Notes: generated from the letters alone by a model not told the origin. Shown: positions 8,764 to 18,891, counted from the stretch's first letter. The stretch is 64,000 nucleotides of DNA from Mucilaginibacter robiniae (GCF_012849215.1 NZ_CP051682.1:2294001-2358000), one strand, 5' to 3'. A program made the numbers and translations.

Positions 8764-10269
8764 TCAGGCTTTGCTCTTCCGGGCCATTTCGATCATCATC
8801 GACAGTTCTTCTACAGCGGCTTCATTGCTGCCGTCGAAACCGGTCAGCTTGAAGCGGATGTTACCCTCGGCATCCACCACAAACTTGGCCGGTATACCGA
8901 CCACTTTGTAACTGCTCACCACTTTGTTTTCCTTAGTTGCAGGATCTTTCAGGTCCATCAATACCTCAAATTTGTAATTCATACTTTTGATGTAGGCACT
9001 GGCATCCTGCTTCGCAGTAGCCGAGCGTTCCCAGGTATGAATAAATAGAAATTGTACATTCGGATCGTTTTTGTATTTATTGGCTGCCATCTGCATGGCC
9101 GGGAATGATGCCTTGCAAGGACCGCACCAGGTCGCCCAGAAATCCAGTACGACTATTTTGCCCTTATAGTCCTGCAGCGAAACTTCTTTACCATTCAGGT
9201 CGGTTAAGGTAAAGGTGGCTGCTTTTTCGTTCAGCATTTCTCTCGTGAGCCGGGTTTTCAGGCCGGCGATAAAGCTTTTGTGCAGATCAGCCGCATATTC
9301 GTTAAATCCGGCATCACTGCCTTTTACTTTTACATAAACGGTTTTAAAAAGGGCGGCCATCTCCGGTGTTGCCTTGCCGGCTTTTACAATTTGCTCCAGC
9401 TTATCATACGCTTCCTGATTATGGCCCAATTTTTCCAGAATTTGTGCATAACGGTAATTCAGCTGCGGATTAAGCGACGTTGATTTTTGATAGGCCATTT
9501 CCGAATACTTCAAAGCCTCATTATATTTTTTTTCATCAAACAGGATATTGGCATAGGTGGTCGTGAGTCCCGGGTAACCGGAAGCGGCAAACTTGGCAGC
9601 ATTGCTGTCGCCTTTTTGGCCATCCAGGTAGGAGCCGGCGCTGTCCATCGCCTTCTTCGCGTATATTTCCGCATGTACCAGATCGCCGTTCTTTAAAAAG
9701 GCTTGCGTCAGTCCGGCGTAAGCATTGCCTTTCCAGAAATCGACCTCCAGCATATTGGCAAAGGCATCGGCTTTGGCAACGTTTTTTTCTTCGGCATATC
9801 GCGAGGCGATAGCTGAACGGGCGTAATCATAGACCAAACGGTCGTCGATCTGGGCAGTGGGGAAGCTTTCCGGCGGAAATTTTTTAATCCACTGCCGGTA
9901 CAAGATCTCTTTTTCCGCACCTGTTTTCGCATCGTAAACTCCTTGTTCGGCTTTAGCCCGCGCTTGCACACCGTTCGGAAACTTTTCAAGGGCCAGTTTG
10001 ACTAATGAATCTGATTTCCCTGTGTTTTTCAGCCGGTAATAATACTGAGCAGCCAGCATCATCTCCGCTTCCTGGTTGCTGGCGGCCAGTTTACTTAATT
10101 GCCGGTCAACCTGTGCGCTGTCTGCTGGTTGTTTGGTCAGCAGTAATTTGTCCAGCTCTTGTCTGGCATTGTTTACCGGAGTTTGCGCTTGGGTGACGGA
10201 TGCGCTCAGTACTAAGCCCGACAAGAGCAGCAGGCTATGGTGTTTGAATGTTTTATTCATAGTGTTCAT
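8764..10269 (-). CDS. TlpA-type thioredoxin with N-terminal TPR-like region
   Basis: 501 residues. A signal peptide (HHSLLLLSGLVLSASVTQAQ) is followed by about 300 residues of helical repeats, including AEIYAKKAMD and NEALKYSEMAYQKS of TPR type. A C-terminal TlpA/AhpC domain has the active site WCGPC at 381-385 inside VVLDFWATWCGPCKASFP. It is probably periplasmic, reducing disulfides of envelope proteins. It lies 60 bases downstream of the SusD gene on the same strand, so it is likely the last gene of the SusC-SusD operon, as is common in Bacteroidota. Confidence 0.9.
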   Translation of the reverse strand: MNTMNKTFKHHSLLLLSGLVLSASVTQAQTPVNNARQELDKLLLTKQPADSAQVDRQLSKLAASNQEAEMMLAAQYYYRLKNTGKSDSLVKLALEKFPNGVQARAKAEQGVYDAKTGAEKEILYRQWIKKFPPESFPTAQIDDRLVYDYARSAIASRYAEEKNVAKADAFANMLEVDFWKGNAYAGLTQAFLKNGDLVHAEIYAKKAMDSAGSYLDGQKGDSNAAKFAASGYPGLTTTYANILFDEKKYNEALKYSEMAYQKSTSLNPQLNYRYAQILEKLGHNQEAYDKLEQIVKAGKATPEMAALFKTVYVKVKGSDAGFNEYAADLHKSFIAGLKTRLTREMLNEKAATFTLTDLNGKEVSLQDYKGKIVVLDFWATWCGPCKASFPAMQMAANKYKNDPNVQFLFIHTWERSATAKQDASAYIKSMNYKFEVLMDLKDPATKENKVVSSYKVVGIPAKFVVDAEGNIRFKLTGFDGSNEAAVEELSMMIEMARKSKA

Positions 10270-10329
10270 GATAATGAGTATTTAGTGTATTCGAAAAAAC
10301 GTATTGCAATAGGCATAGCGTATTTTCGG

Positions 10330-11721
10330 TTAATAACCAGGGTTTTGCGTTAAACTGGTATTGAGTAAAATTTGATTGTAAGGAACAGGCATCAAAACAG
10401 CTGTCGATTTCCAGCTGGATTTAAGTGGCCCCAGTACCGCATCGGCCTGCCCGGTACGTTTCAGGTCGAACCAGCGGTGTGCGGATTCGCCGAAAAGCTC
10501 CACCTTACGCTCGGCCGCAATAGCGGTTAGTAAAGCTGCCTGGGTCGTGGCTGTTGTACCCGTCAGGCCAGCCCGGGCCCGTACCAGGTTTAGGTCACTC
10601 TGTGCGCCGCTGATGTTGCCCTGCTGCGCACGGGCTTCCGCACGGATTAGGTACTGTTCAGCCAGCCGCAACACCACATTATATTCGTTGCCACCGGTCA
10701 CAGTAGACGTGGGCAATTTATATTTGTAAATGCGGTAGTATTTTACCCCGTTATAGATGGTGGAATCTACCCAGGCTATTTTGCGGCCATCTCCGCTTTC
10801 AAAGGACTTCATGACGCTGTTATGCAACGTATAAGTAGGCGGGGCAATTGTCATTGTTGAGGTGGATGTCCGGTAACTGGCCCCAACAGTGGAGTAACCA
10901 TAATAAGTACTGAATTGCAGGATGGTTTCGCTGCTGGTATTGATAAAAACATTACTCAGCGCTGGTAAGCTGTAAGTGCCTGAACTAATGACTTGAGTCG
11001 CCTGTGCTTCGGCATTTGCATAATCCTTCCGGTACAAATAAACTCTTGCCAGTAAAGCCGTGGCGGCCCACTTGTTGACCCGCGCTTTCAGGGAAGCCGT
11101 TCCGGCGTAAGTGGCAGGTAGCGCACTTTGTGCATCTTTCAGATCGGTAATGATCTGGGCGTACACGGCATCGGCTGTTGAACGGGGAACCGCAGCATTG
11201 TTGAGTTCCGTCGGGTCAAGTATCAGGGGTACGCCACCCATGTAATTGACCAGATTGAAGAACATAAAAGCACGGATAAATTTGGCTTCGGCGGTCAGCT
11301 GGCTTTTAACCGCAGCGGACATACCGGTTGATTTACTGATGCCGTCAATAGCTAAGTTCGTCTCCCGGATCACCTGGTAAGGATAGGTCCATAAATAACT
11401 CTCGTTTGTGGAGTTGGTGGTCAGGACAGCAGACTGTGCGAACTGTTGTAGTTCCGCCGTGGTACCCGGATATTGCAGATCATCTGCCTCCAGACCGCCC
11501 AGATAAGTGAAATACTGCAGGCAATACGTCGTTGGGTAGTAGGAATAGATGGAGAGCAAGGCGCTGGTTGCCGAGGCATCGGAAGTAAATGCCTGATCTT
11601 TTTCCAACAAGTTTGGCGCTACGTCAATATCAACATACTTTTTACAAGATGTTACGGAAAACGTAAACAGCAGCGCTAAGATGACTTTTTGAAAATTCTG
11701 AAATATAGGTTTGTGCGTCAT
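10330..11721 (-). CDS. RagB/SusD family nutrient-binding lipoprotein
   Basis: 463 residues. The lipoprotein signal ends in FSVTSC with Cys26 as the lipidated residue. The helical TPR-like body includes AEAKFIRAFMFFNLVNYMGGVPL and the C-terminal AAERKVELFGESAHRWFDLKR, both hallmark SusD segments. It would cap the SusC barrel at the cell surface and bind the substrate, which cannot be told from sequence. It follows the SusC gene by 13 bases. Confidence 0.95.
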   Translation of the reverse strand: MTHKPIFQNFQKVILALLFTFSVTSCKKYVDIDVAPNLLEKDQAFTSDASATSALLSIYSYYPTTYCLQYFTYLGGLEADDLQYPGTTAELQQFAQSAVLTTNSTNESYLWTYPYQVIRETNLAIDGISKSTGMSAAVKSQLTAEAKFIRAFMFFNLVNYMGGVPLILDPTELNNAAVPRSTADAVYAQIITDLKDAQSALPATYAGTASLKARVNKWAATALLARVYLYRKDYANAEAQATQVISSGTYSLPALSNVFINTSSETILQFSTYYGYSTVGASYRTSTSTMTIAPPTYTLHNSVMKSFESGDGRKIAWVDSTIYNGVKYYRIYKYKLPTSTVTGGNEYNVVLRLAEQYLIRAEARAQQGNISGAQSDLNLVRARAGLTGTTATTQAALLTAIAAERKVELFGESAHRWFDLKRTGQADAVLGPLKSSWKSTAVLMPVPYNQILLNTSLTQNPGY

Positions 11722-11734
11722 GATGCTTTAAGAA

Positions 11735-14700
11735 TTAAAATGTACAGTTTAAACCGATCACCAGGGTGCGTAACTGGGGTAAGGCGAGGTACTGACCGGT
11801 ACCTAAGCCGGAGCCGGTTCCAGGAACCGTGGTGTCCGGGTCATAAGTGTACTTCTGTTTTGCCCAAGTAAAGATGTTTTGTCCCTGTAGGTATACACTG
11901 GCTGAAGACAGCTTGGCATGGCTGATCCACGATTTGGGTAGGCTATACGTGATGTTGACCGTTTTAAGCTTCAGGTAGGAGGCATCTCCCCAGTTGTAAT
12001 CCGAGCTGCCAAGGGTTGAATAGGCAGTATTTGAAGTGACGCTGGCTGCCGGAAAAAACGCCATGTCGCCGGGCTGCATCCAGCGGTTCAGAATAGCTGT
12101 GCTTTGGTTGGTGTAACTGTAGCCATACGGGTTAGAGGACAGTGTACTATTTTTGTAACCGTAACGATGATTATACTGGAAGGTAAAATCGAGCTGCAGG
12201 CTCTTATACGTTAAGGTGTTGGTTATACCACCATAGTAAGGATGACCATAGGGTGCTACGTAACGGTCATCGGCAAAAGCAATGGTACCGTCGCTGTTCT
12301 TATCCTGAAAGGTGGGCAGGCCGGTTTGCGGGTTGACGCCGGTGTAATGATACAGCTGCGTAATATTGGTAGGCTGGCCGATGATATACGTGGTTTTATA
12401 ACTGGAGGTCGCCAGATCTTTAAACGATAGTAACTTGTTCCGGTTGAACGTCAGGTTCAAATTCGTTACCCAACGGAAATCTTTAGCGGCGATATTGGTG
12501 CTTGTCAATTCAAACTCCCATCCTTTATTCTGCACCACAGCATCCAGGTTACCCGAATAGCCGGTTGTGCCGATCTGTGACGGAGTGGTCATGTAGTTCA
12601 ACGGGTTATAAGTCCGGTTGCGGTAGTAATCGGCTTTCAGCAAAATACGGTCCTTTAAAAAGCCGAGCTCGAGGGCCAGATCCAGCTTTCGGGTAGTTTC
12701 CCAGCGCAGGTTGGGGTTGGCAATATTGGAAGGCGTATAAGTAGCCGTGCCATTGTAGCTGTAGGTCGTACCTGTAGTTGAGTACAGGGCATAGTACTGG
12801 TAATTGGGTATCTGGTCATTGCCGGTGACGCCGTAGCTCCCGCGCAGCTTACCAAAGCTCAAAAAGTTCACGTTTTTCATGAAGCTTTCCTGTGTAAAAA
12901 TCCAGGATGCTCCGGTTGCCCAGAAATTACCGAAGCGATGATTTTCACCAAAGCGTGATGAACCGTCTCTCCGGAAAGTACCATCTATGATGTATTTGTC
13001 CTCCCAGTTGTAGTTTAGCCGGGCAAATACCGCGTTGTATTTGTAGGTGGAATTGTTGTTGTAGGAGGTTGTGATATTTGAGGCAGCCACCAGTGAATTC
13101 AAAAGTGCTTCATTTGTGTAGCCTGATCCTGTGAGATAGACACCCGTCGCTTTGGTTTGCTGAAAGGTACTGCCCACCAAGGCCTGCAACTTACCTTGGC
13201 TGATGCTTTTCAGGTATTCAAGTTGCGGTTCAATAATGTAATTGCTGTTATCATTATCCGTATACACCAGGGTACTGTTGGTTGAATTGGCGGGATTTTG
13301 TGAGCTGGCCGGATTGGTGGCTTGCTGCTTCAGGCGGGTGAAGGTATAACCCAGATTCGCCTTGGCCATTAAACCGGGTAATATCCGGTAACCAAGGTTC
13401 AGATTAGTGATTAAATTAGTAGTTTGTGCTTTGGTGGTTCGCAGTAGATAAGCCAGCGGGTTGGTGAGCGTCCAGTTTAAGCTGCCGTCTGTATTATAAA
13501 GCGGGTAGTTAGGCGGCAGGTTATAGATTGTGCTTAAATCCGTACTGGGCAGGTTGGTGCCCTCGTAAGAATAATTGCCCGATGCATCAATGCTAAACCG
13601 ACCATCTTTACTCCGATGTCCGGCATTTAGCCGACCAGAAAAGGTGGTTGCACCATAATCGCCGCGGTAAACCGTGCCTTGTTTACGGTAAGTTGAGGTA
13701 AACAAAAAAGTGTTCTGTGCATCACCGCCCGATACGGAAGCGTTTGCATTGGTCGTATGGCCAGTTTCACCAATAGCCCATTTCTGCCAATCGGTGTAGG
13801 CATTCGGATCCCATGTCGTTAGATCCAGTGCATTAGCGGCCGTTGGTGTTACGCCGGCATTTGTGAAGGCAGCCCGGCGCAAGGCCAAGTATTCTGCCGT
13901 ATTCATCATGGGGATATAGTGGTTGACGTTGGTAATACCGCTGTAAACGTTGAAATTGAAAGCTGTTTTCCCCTGCCGTCCTTTCTTGGTGGTAATCAGG
14001 ATCACACCGTTGGAGCCTCTGGATCCGTATATGGAGGTCGCATCGGCATCTTTCAACACGTCGATTCGTTCAATATCTTCCGGCGCTATGACACTGAATG
14101 GGCTCACGCCGCCGTTAGCGCCGCTCGTACCGTAAGCATTCAGGTTATCGGAGGCCGGCGAGCCACCATTAAACAGGGTAAAAGGAACGCCGTCCACCAC
14201 GTACAGCGGTACAAATCCGGCGCTGGATACGCCGTTACCCCCACCCCGGATATTCACCCGGACACCGGCACCCGGCAGACCATTATCCTGCGTGATCTGC
14301 ATGCCGGCGATACGGCCCTGCAAGGCCGTAAGCGGGTTGTCAACCGTTTCTTTGCCCAAGTCCTTAGCGGTTATCGAACTCACGGCTCCGGTATTGTCCC
14401 TGCGGGTTGTGGTGCTGTAACCAATCACCTGTACTTCGTCCAGGCTACCGGCCAGCGGCAGCAGCTTAACCTGAACAGATGTTTTGCCGGTCACAGATAC
14501 TTCCTGCGTTTTGTATCCGACAAAGGTGAATATAAGTATATCGTTTTCCGACTCCACATCCAAGTGAAAGTGGCCGTTCGCATCGGTAGCTGTGCTGATT
14601 GCACGGTTCATTTTTGAACGTATGGTTACACCAGGTAGGGGCTGTCCGTCTTCATCAAGCACCAAACCGATGATTCGCATAGGTGGCTGGGCGGGTAAGC

Positions 14701-15121
14701 TATTTTCAGTACTGGTCACCGGCTGCTCAAACAAAATGATATTATGGCCTTGCTGACGGTAGGTTAGGCTGGAGCCTTCCAATAACAGATTCAAGGTTTC
14801 TGCTACCGTACGTTGGTTACGGCTGATGTTTATGTTCCTGATTTCGTTAACTCTGGCCGACGGGTAAAAGATGTTAAATCCGGACTGGTCTTGTAAGTGC
14901 TGCAAAGCAGCTTTGAGTGATTCCTGCTGAGCCGAGAACGTTATTTGGGTTTCCGAGACGTTTTGCCCCAGTGTTCTGACGGCTGCAAACATGTTACAGC
15001 TGAAGATTAAGATAGCTCCGCAACAAACGCTTAACCTCATGATAAACAATAAATTATATTTGTAAAAGGCTTTAATAAAGGGACAGAAATTCCCCTTTGC
15101 AAAAGCAGTAGTTTTTTGCAT
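11735..15121 (-). CDS. SusC/RagA family TonB-linked outer membrane transporter with STN domain
   Basis: 1128 residues. After the signal segment there is a secretin/TonB short N-terminal domain (about 60-110: FSAQQESLKAALQHLQDQSGF), then a carboxypeptidase-D-like domain (IIGLVLDEDGQPLPGVTIRS, about 150-235). A plug follows with VQVIGYSTTTRRDNTGAVSS and VLKDADATSIYGSRGSNGVI, then a long beta-barrel ending in an aromatic-rich strand. The STN domain is the contact point for a FecR anti-sigma factor, which is encoded just upstream (15299-16264) with its ECF sigma factor. That points to substrate-induced trans-envelope control of this locus. Confidence 0.96.
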   Translation of the reverse strand: MQKTTAFAKGNFCPFIKAFYKYNLLFIMRLSVCCGAILIFSCNMFAAVRTLGQNVSETQITFSAQQESLKAALQHLQDQSGFNIFYPSARVNEIRNINISRNQRTVAETLNLLLEGSSLTYRQQGHNIILFEQPVTSTENSLPAQPPMRIIGLVLDEDGQPLPGVTIRSKMNRAISTATDANGHFHLDVESENDILIFTFVGYKTQEVSVTGKTSVQVKLLPLAGSLDEVQVIGYSTTTRRDNTGAVSSITAKDLGKETVDNPLTALQGRIAGMQITQDNGLPGAGVRVNIRGGGNGVSSAGFVPLYVVDGVPFTLFNGGSPASDNLNAYGTSGANGGVSPFSVIAPEDIERIDVLKDADATSIYGSRGSNGVILITTKKGRQGKTAFNFNVYSGITNVNHYIPMMNTAEYLALRRAAFTNAGVTPTAANALDLTTWDPNAYTDWQKWAIGETGHTTNANASVSGGDAQNTFLFTSTYRKQGTVYRGDYGATTFSGRLNAGHRSKDGRFSIDASGNYSYEGTNLPSTDLSTIYNLPPNYPLYNTDGSLNWTLTNPLAYLLRTTKAQTTNLITNLNLGYRILPGLMAKANLGYTFTRLKQQATNPASSQNPANSTNSTLVYTDNDNSNYIIEPQLEYLKSISQGKLQALVGSTFQQTKATGVYLTGSGYTNEALLNSLVAASNITTSYNNNSTYKYNAVFARLNYNWEDKYIIDGTFRRDGSSRFGENHRFGNFWATGASWIFTQESFMKNVNFLSFGKLRGSYGVTGNDQIPNYQYYALYSTTGTTYSYNGTATYTPSNIANPNLRWETTRKLDLALELGFLKDRILLKADYYRNRTYNPLNYMTTPSQIGTTGYSGNLDAVVQNKGWEFELTSTNIAAKDFRWVTNLNLTFNRNKLLSFKDLATSSYKTTYIIGQPTNITQLYHYTGVNPQTGLPTFQDKNSDGTIAFADDRYVAPYGHPYYGGITNTLTYKSLQLDFTFQYNHRYGYKNSTLSSNPYGYSYTNQSTAILNRWMQPGDMAFFPAASVTSNTAYSTLGSSDYNWGDASYLKLKTVNITYSLPKSWISHAKLSSASVYLQGQNIFTWAKQKYTYDPDTTVPGTGSGLGTGQYLALPQLRTLVIGLNCTF

Positions 15122-15164
15122 TATTTGTATAAGTTTAAAAAATACGCGAAATGTTTTTTAATCC

Positions 15165-15201
15165 AACTCCTCATTGCTGTCCAAGGCCGAGGAGTTTTTT
15201 T
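15165..15201. terminator. Hairpin between FecR and SusC genes
   Basis: AACTCCTC (15165-15172) pairs with GAGGAGTT (15189-15196), followed on the plus strand by seven T residues. On the minus strand, the sense of the neighbouring genes, it lies in the SusC leader with no T run after it. It could be a terminator for antisense transcription or a leader structure that separates the sigma-FecR transcript from the SusCD transcript. Confidence 0.4.
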
Positions 15202-15298
15202 ATGGGCACCTGCGCCTCCCGCGCAAGCGGCCTGTTTAACGTTATTGGTCGGGTTGTTTAATCATGTAGTCATTAATTAAGGTGATTGAAAAATAGAT

Positions 15299-16264
15299 TC
15301 AGCAGCCCGGCCCGTCGATAAAAGCTTTGTGGCCTTCTATCCGGTAGGTGGCCGATACGGTGCCGGACAACAGGCTTAAGACCTGGTCCAAAGACTCCAT
15401 GCCGTTAAAATGACCACTGATCAGGCATTTGGCGACGGTAGCGTTTGTAAAGGTGATTTCAACGCCGTACCGTCGGCCTAGTCTTTCGGCTAACTGATTA
15501 AAAGGCATGTCGTTGAACTGCATATCCGCTCCGGCCCAGGCTACGATGGCCGAATGAGTCACGAGTTGCTTGGCGACAGTTTTCTGATCCGGCCGGTAAA
15601 CCAGCTGCTGGTCAGGCAGCAGCACACCCATTACGTTTTTCCGGGCGTTGCTCACGCTTACTTTGCCGCGGGTCACCGATACAATAATTTGTTGGCCAGG
15701 ATTGGCTTTTATATTAAAGGCTGTTCCCAGAACCGTAGTCGTTACCGGACCGGCTTGTACCGTAAAGGGTTGGTTGCTCCGGTGCCGGACATCGAAATAC
15801 GCTTCTCCTTTCAAGTTTACCCTTCGCGCCTTGGCATCGAAGCGGAAGGCGATGCTGCTCCCGGAATGCAGTAAAACCGTGCTGCTGTCCGGTAGGAGCA
15901 CATAGCGGTTTTCCCGGAACTGCACCGGTGCTGTAACAGATTGGAAAATCATGTTTGCAGCAGGCGCGTGCGGTTTGATCCTGCTGACGTAAATTCCGGT
16001 GATCAGCAGCAATCCGGTGATGGCGGCCGCTGCGTAATACCATGCCCGGTAACGGATCCGGAGAGCAGCCGAGCCGTAAACATGGTTTTGCAGCCGGTTC
16101 AGCATACGTTGCTCAAGGGCTTCCTGTTCTCCTTTCTCGGCAGGCCAAATGGCTTGCTGGTCAGCCTGCTGTTCATACCAGGTGTTTAGTTCTTTCTTTT
16201 CCGCTTCGCTAGCTTCACCGGAAAGAAATTTACGGATCAGATCATTAAGATGTCTTTCTTCCAC
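15299..16264 (-). CDS. FecR family anti-sigma factor
   Basis: 321 residues. A cytoplasmic N-terminal part (LNDLIRKFLSGEASEAEKKELNTWYEQ) binds the sigma factor in this family. One membrane span lies near residues 75-94 (YYAAAAITGLLLITGIYVS). The periplasmic FecR domain includes YVLLPDSSTVLLHSGSSIAF and GEAYFDVRH, and a C-terminal DUF4974-like domain ends the protein (FNDMPFNQLAERLGRRYGVEI). It holds the ECF sigma factor at the inner membrane until the SusC STN domain signals. It lies between the sigma gene and the SusC gene on the same strand. Confidence 0.94.
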   Translation of the reverse strand: MEERHLNDLIRKFLSGEASEAEKKELNTWYEQQADQQAIWPAEKGEQEALEQRMLNRLQNHVYGSAALRIRYRAWYYAAAAITGLLLITGIYVSRIKPHAPAANMIFQSVTAPVQFRENRYVLLPDSSTVLLHSGSSIAFRFDAKARRVNLKGEAYFDVRHRSNQPFTVQAGPVTTTVLGTAFNIKANPGQQIIVSVTRGKVSVSNARKNVMGVLLPDQQLVYRPDQKTVAKQLVTHSAIVAWAGADMQFNDMPFNQLAERLGRRYGVEITFTNATVAKCLISGHFNGMESLDQVLSLLSGTVSATYRIEGHKAFIDGPGC

Positions 16265-16454
16265 TGTTTTCTGATTCTTTTAAACTATAGTTACATAAGA
16301 AGCAGGTTTACCCTTAGTGAAAAGTAACATTTTATGGAAAAAAAAATATTATATTAAAAAAATGGCAATAAAATCTAACTAAGTTGGGGTAGTTTTAGAA
16401 AGGAGGAAGTTTTTGAAGTGGAATTTTCCGTAAATTACCAGCAGGGTTGAGCTT

Positions 16455-17030
16455 TTACACAAAAAGTTGTATGATTTGAAGAATAATCAGCAAGCCAGCG
16501 CTTTTTAGAGAATAACGTATAGTTTTTAAAGCCTTCGTCAGATGGGCTTCCACTGTCTTTTCGGCAATCTGCATTTCCCGGGCGATCTGCGCATTGTTCT
16601 TGCCTTGCAAACGACTATGCTGGAATACCAGCCTGCATTTCTCCGGAAGCAGGTCGACCACACCATCTATATATTGCTGCAGGAAACGAGCGTATATTCT
16701 TTCGTCTGCGAGATCCATTTCCTGGCTTAGGTATAAACTGGCCGCAATATTGCTTCTGCGCTTTTCACGGTACAAGTGGGTTAATACGCTGTATTTAACC
16801 GCTGTAGCCAAGTAGTTAGGCAATGAGTGCGGCCGTATCTTGTTCCGGTTGTCCCATAATTTAATGAGAACCTCCTGTACCACTTCCTCAGCAGACGCTT
16901 TATCTTTTGTATGATTATAAGCAATAGCCAGTAATCTTTGCCAATAGCGGCGATAAATCTCAGTAATAGCGGCTTTCTCCCCTGCCTGAAGAGCTTCCAC
17001 TAGTTGCTGATCGTCATACTTTTTGACCAT
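16455..17030 (-). CDS. ECF RNA polymerase sigma factor (sigma-70 family)
   Basis: 191 residues. Region 2 is EIYRRYWQRLLAIAYNHTKD followed by SAEEVVQEVLIKLWDNRNKI, and region 4 is LPEKCRLVFQHSRLQGKNNA followed by the HTH QIAREMQIAEKTVEAHLTKAL. It pairs with the FecR protein encoded next and is expected to switch on the SusC-SusD locus. The C-terminus is a hydrophobic tail (LLIILQIIQLF), which is seen in some Bacteroidota members of the family. Repeat copy B lies about 95 bases upstream of its start, across the likely promoter region. Confidence 0.95.
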   Translation of the reverse strand: MVKKYDDQQLVEALQAGEKAAITEIYRRYWQRLLAIAYNHTKDKASAEEVVQEVLIKLWDNRNKIRPHSLPNYLATAVKYSVLTHLYREKRRSNIAASLYLSQEMDLADERIYARFLQQYIDGVVDLLPEKCRLVFQHSRLQGKNNAQIAREMQIAEKTVEAHLTKALKTIRYSLKSAGLLIILQIIQLFV

Positions 17031-17124
17031 TGATAGGCCAATATATTAACTTTATGTGAATTTTGAATGACTAGGCTATAATTCGCGCTATTTTGAGGCC
17101 GATTTTAAGCCTGAGTGTCGTAAG

Positions 17125-17293
17125 TGGATAATATGGAGCCCTTAATCATATTATTCCGTGTTCCTTTGAGCATGCAATTATGTGGATAGGCATGAAATTT
17201 AAACACCAGACTCAGGTACTTAAGATGGTCAAAGTGTTTCGGAATACATGGTCACTCCTTTCAAGCCAAAGGGTCAAGCTTCCGTACCCTCCA
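17125..17293 (+). repeat. MITE-like element, copy B (full length, 169 bp)
   Basis: The left end begins TGGATAATATGGAGCCC and the complement of the right end begins TGGAGGGTACGGAAGCTTGA. Inside are CATATTATTCCGTG on the left and the conserved block ATGGTCAAAGTGTTTCGGAA followed by ATGGTCACTCC and GGGTCAAGCTTCCG on the right. It has the same orientation as the other copies and lies between the ECF sigma gene and the acetyltransferase gene. The remainder of 17031-17484 shows no gene. Confidence 0.8.
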
Positions 17294-17484
17294 AGCTTCA
17301 GTTCTGATAGAGTTAGCAAATTGGAGGTGAGCCCCATAACACTCAAACATTTACTTGCCGTTTCAAGGATGCTTACACTGATCGTTCTTATTCTTTCCAG
17401 CTTTAAAAAGTATTGGTTTTATCTCCAGCTACTAAACTTTACCGTGTTCGAATGAATTTACTATAAGTGTTTAAGTTTGCTCAG

Positions 17485-18105
17485 TTAATACATCAAAGAT
17501 TGAAACTTTTCTACCCATAAGCCTACGTGATAACCATCAGCTAATCCATGATGAACATGGATAGATACCGGCATCGTTTTCTTTCCATTTTCCTCCGTCA
17601 TTTTTCCGAAAGATATTTTAGGACAGCTATCCGGAATGCTAAAGGATCTTGCATGAGATAACGAGGTAAAATTCAACCAGGGAATGGCGGAGCAATGAAT
17701 CACGTTCTGTCCCTCGGATGAGGGTATGAGTCCCTGGGTTGACTTGGCTTCATCAAGGATGGATTTGGCAGACTGATAAAATTGATTTTCCTGTGGCTCA
17801 TAATTGAGATAGGCAAATCCGAAAGTCCCGTTATTGCGGTTAACCGTAGTAGAGGCGTGCACTTGGTCAAACAGATAAACCTCCCCCTGTACAATCCGGT
17901 ATCGGAAATTTTCTATCTCGTTAGTAGCCTGCAAGGCACGGTAAAGATAATAAAGGAAGAAAGACGCATTCTTTTGCTTGGCTTTCTGGTACGCTTGGGT
18001 GCAGTCTATAGTAACCGTAGCACCAAAGAACGGCTCTTCAAACTGGTTAAAAAACGTAAAATGATCTTTTCGAATCCAGGTATCTAAGTTAATTAAGGTT
18101 TTCAT
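17485..18105 (-). CDS. Chloramphenicol acetyltransferase-like (CAT family) protein
   Basis: 206 residues, slightly short of the usual 215. The C-terminal catalytic signature is SIHVHHGLADGYHVG, where the second His of HHxxxDG (about residue 186) is the general base of CAT trimers. Other family segments are FFLYYLYRALQATNEIENFRYR and the IPWLNFTSLSHA strand. The family moves an acyl group from CoA to a hydroxyl; chloramphenicol resistance is not proven because many members act on other substrates. The HAD gene ends one base before this gene starts, so the two are translated in tandem. Confidence 0.85.
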   Translation of the reverse strand: MKTLINLDTWIRKDHFTFFNQFEEPFFGATVTIDCTQAYQKAKQKNASFFLYYLYRALQATNEIENFRYRIVQGEVYLFDQVHASTTVNRNNGTFGFAYLNYEPQENQFYQSAKSILDEAKSTQGLIPSSEGQNVIHCSAIPWLNFTSLSHARSFSIPDSCPKISFGKMTEENGKKTMPVSIHVHHGLADGYHVGLWVEKFQSLMY

Positions 18106-18106
18106 A

Positions 18107-18802
18107 CTAGTGGCTAAAACGTTTCGTGATCTCGTTAATGTGTGTTAATGGTATGAAGCGCGGATGCTTTAAAGGGCTTTCTACCTGCTCATGAACCCAG
18201 GTGGGATGAAAAGGGATGTGAGCGGCAAAAGCACCGGCTTTCAGTACCGGAATAATGTCCGATTTGATGGAGTTGCCCACCATCAGAAAGTTTTCCGGTG
18301 AGCAATCCAGCGATTGTAACAACTTATGATAGTCTTTGGGCTGTTTGTCGCTCATAATGCTGATATGATGAAAGTATTGCTGCAAGCCAGATTTTTCCAG
18401 TTTACGCTCCTGATCAAGCAAATCTCCCTTTGTCGCAATGACTAAACGATGTGTGGGGTACAAGCTTTCCAATGTTTCCTTTACGCCTGGTAGTAGCTCT
18501 ACCGGCTTTGCTAATAGCTCCTTACCCAAAGTAATAATCCGGTTAATTAAGCCTGCTGGAAGATTATGGCTTGTAATGCGCAAGGCTGTTTCAATCATAG
18601 ATAACATAAATCCCTTAACACCATAACCATACGAAGAAAGGTTCTGCATCTCTGTCTGAAATAGTTCTTGAGTAATAGTATGCTGGGGAAGATAATCTTC
18701 TAATAAAGCACAAAATTTTCGTTCCGTATCCTGAAAATGAATTTCGTTCTGCCATAAAGTGTCATCTGCATCAAAGGCGATGGTCGTGATTTGATTGTTC
18801 AT
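18107..18802 (-). CDS. HAD family hydrolase
   Basis: From the ATG at 18802 the protein starts MNNQITTIAFDADDTLW, in which Asp11 and Asp13 form HAD motif I. HRLVIATKGD is motif II (Thr), and ENFLMVGNSIKSDIIPVLKAG carries the acidic motif IV. A TTG nine codons upstream is a less likely start. The family hydrolyses phosphoesters; the substrate is unknown. It is the first gene of a two-gene unit with the CAT-like enzyme and is divergent from a Crp/Fnr-type regulator at 18892. Confidence 0.88.
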   Translation of the reverse strand: MNNQITTIAFDADDTLWQNEIHFQDTERKFCALLEDYLPQHTITQELFQTEMQNLSSYGYGVKGFMLSMIETALRITSHNLPAGLINRIITLGKELLAKPVELLPGVKETLESLYPTHRLVIATKGDLLDQERKLEKSGLQQYFHHISIMSDKQPKDYHKLLQSLDCSPENFLMVGNSIKSDIIPVLKAGAFAAHIPFHPTWVHEQVESPLKHPRFIPLTHINEITKRFSH

Positions 18803-18891
18803 CGGTAATCTGTACATTTCTGCCAACAAACTTCCATAAATCCGAAAACCGAAAGAAGGACATTTGTCCTAAGCAAAAAGAACAAAGGGAC

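Noticed and set aside
13919..14617. A 232-codon plus-strand open frame
   Set aside because: It lies wholly antisense to the SusC gene, whose protein is unambiguous there, and it shows no motif of its own.
17180..17455. A 91-codon plus-strand frame
   Set aside because: It starts inside repeat copy B and codes for the repeat sequence itself; no independent protein features.
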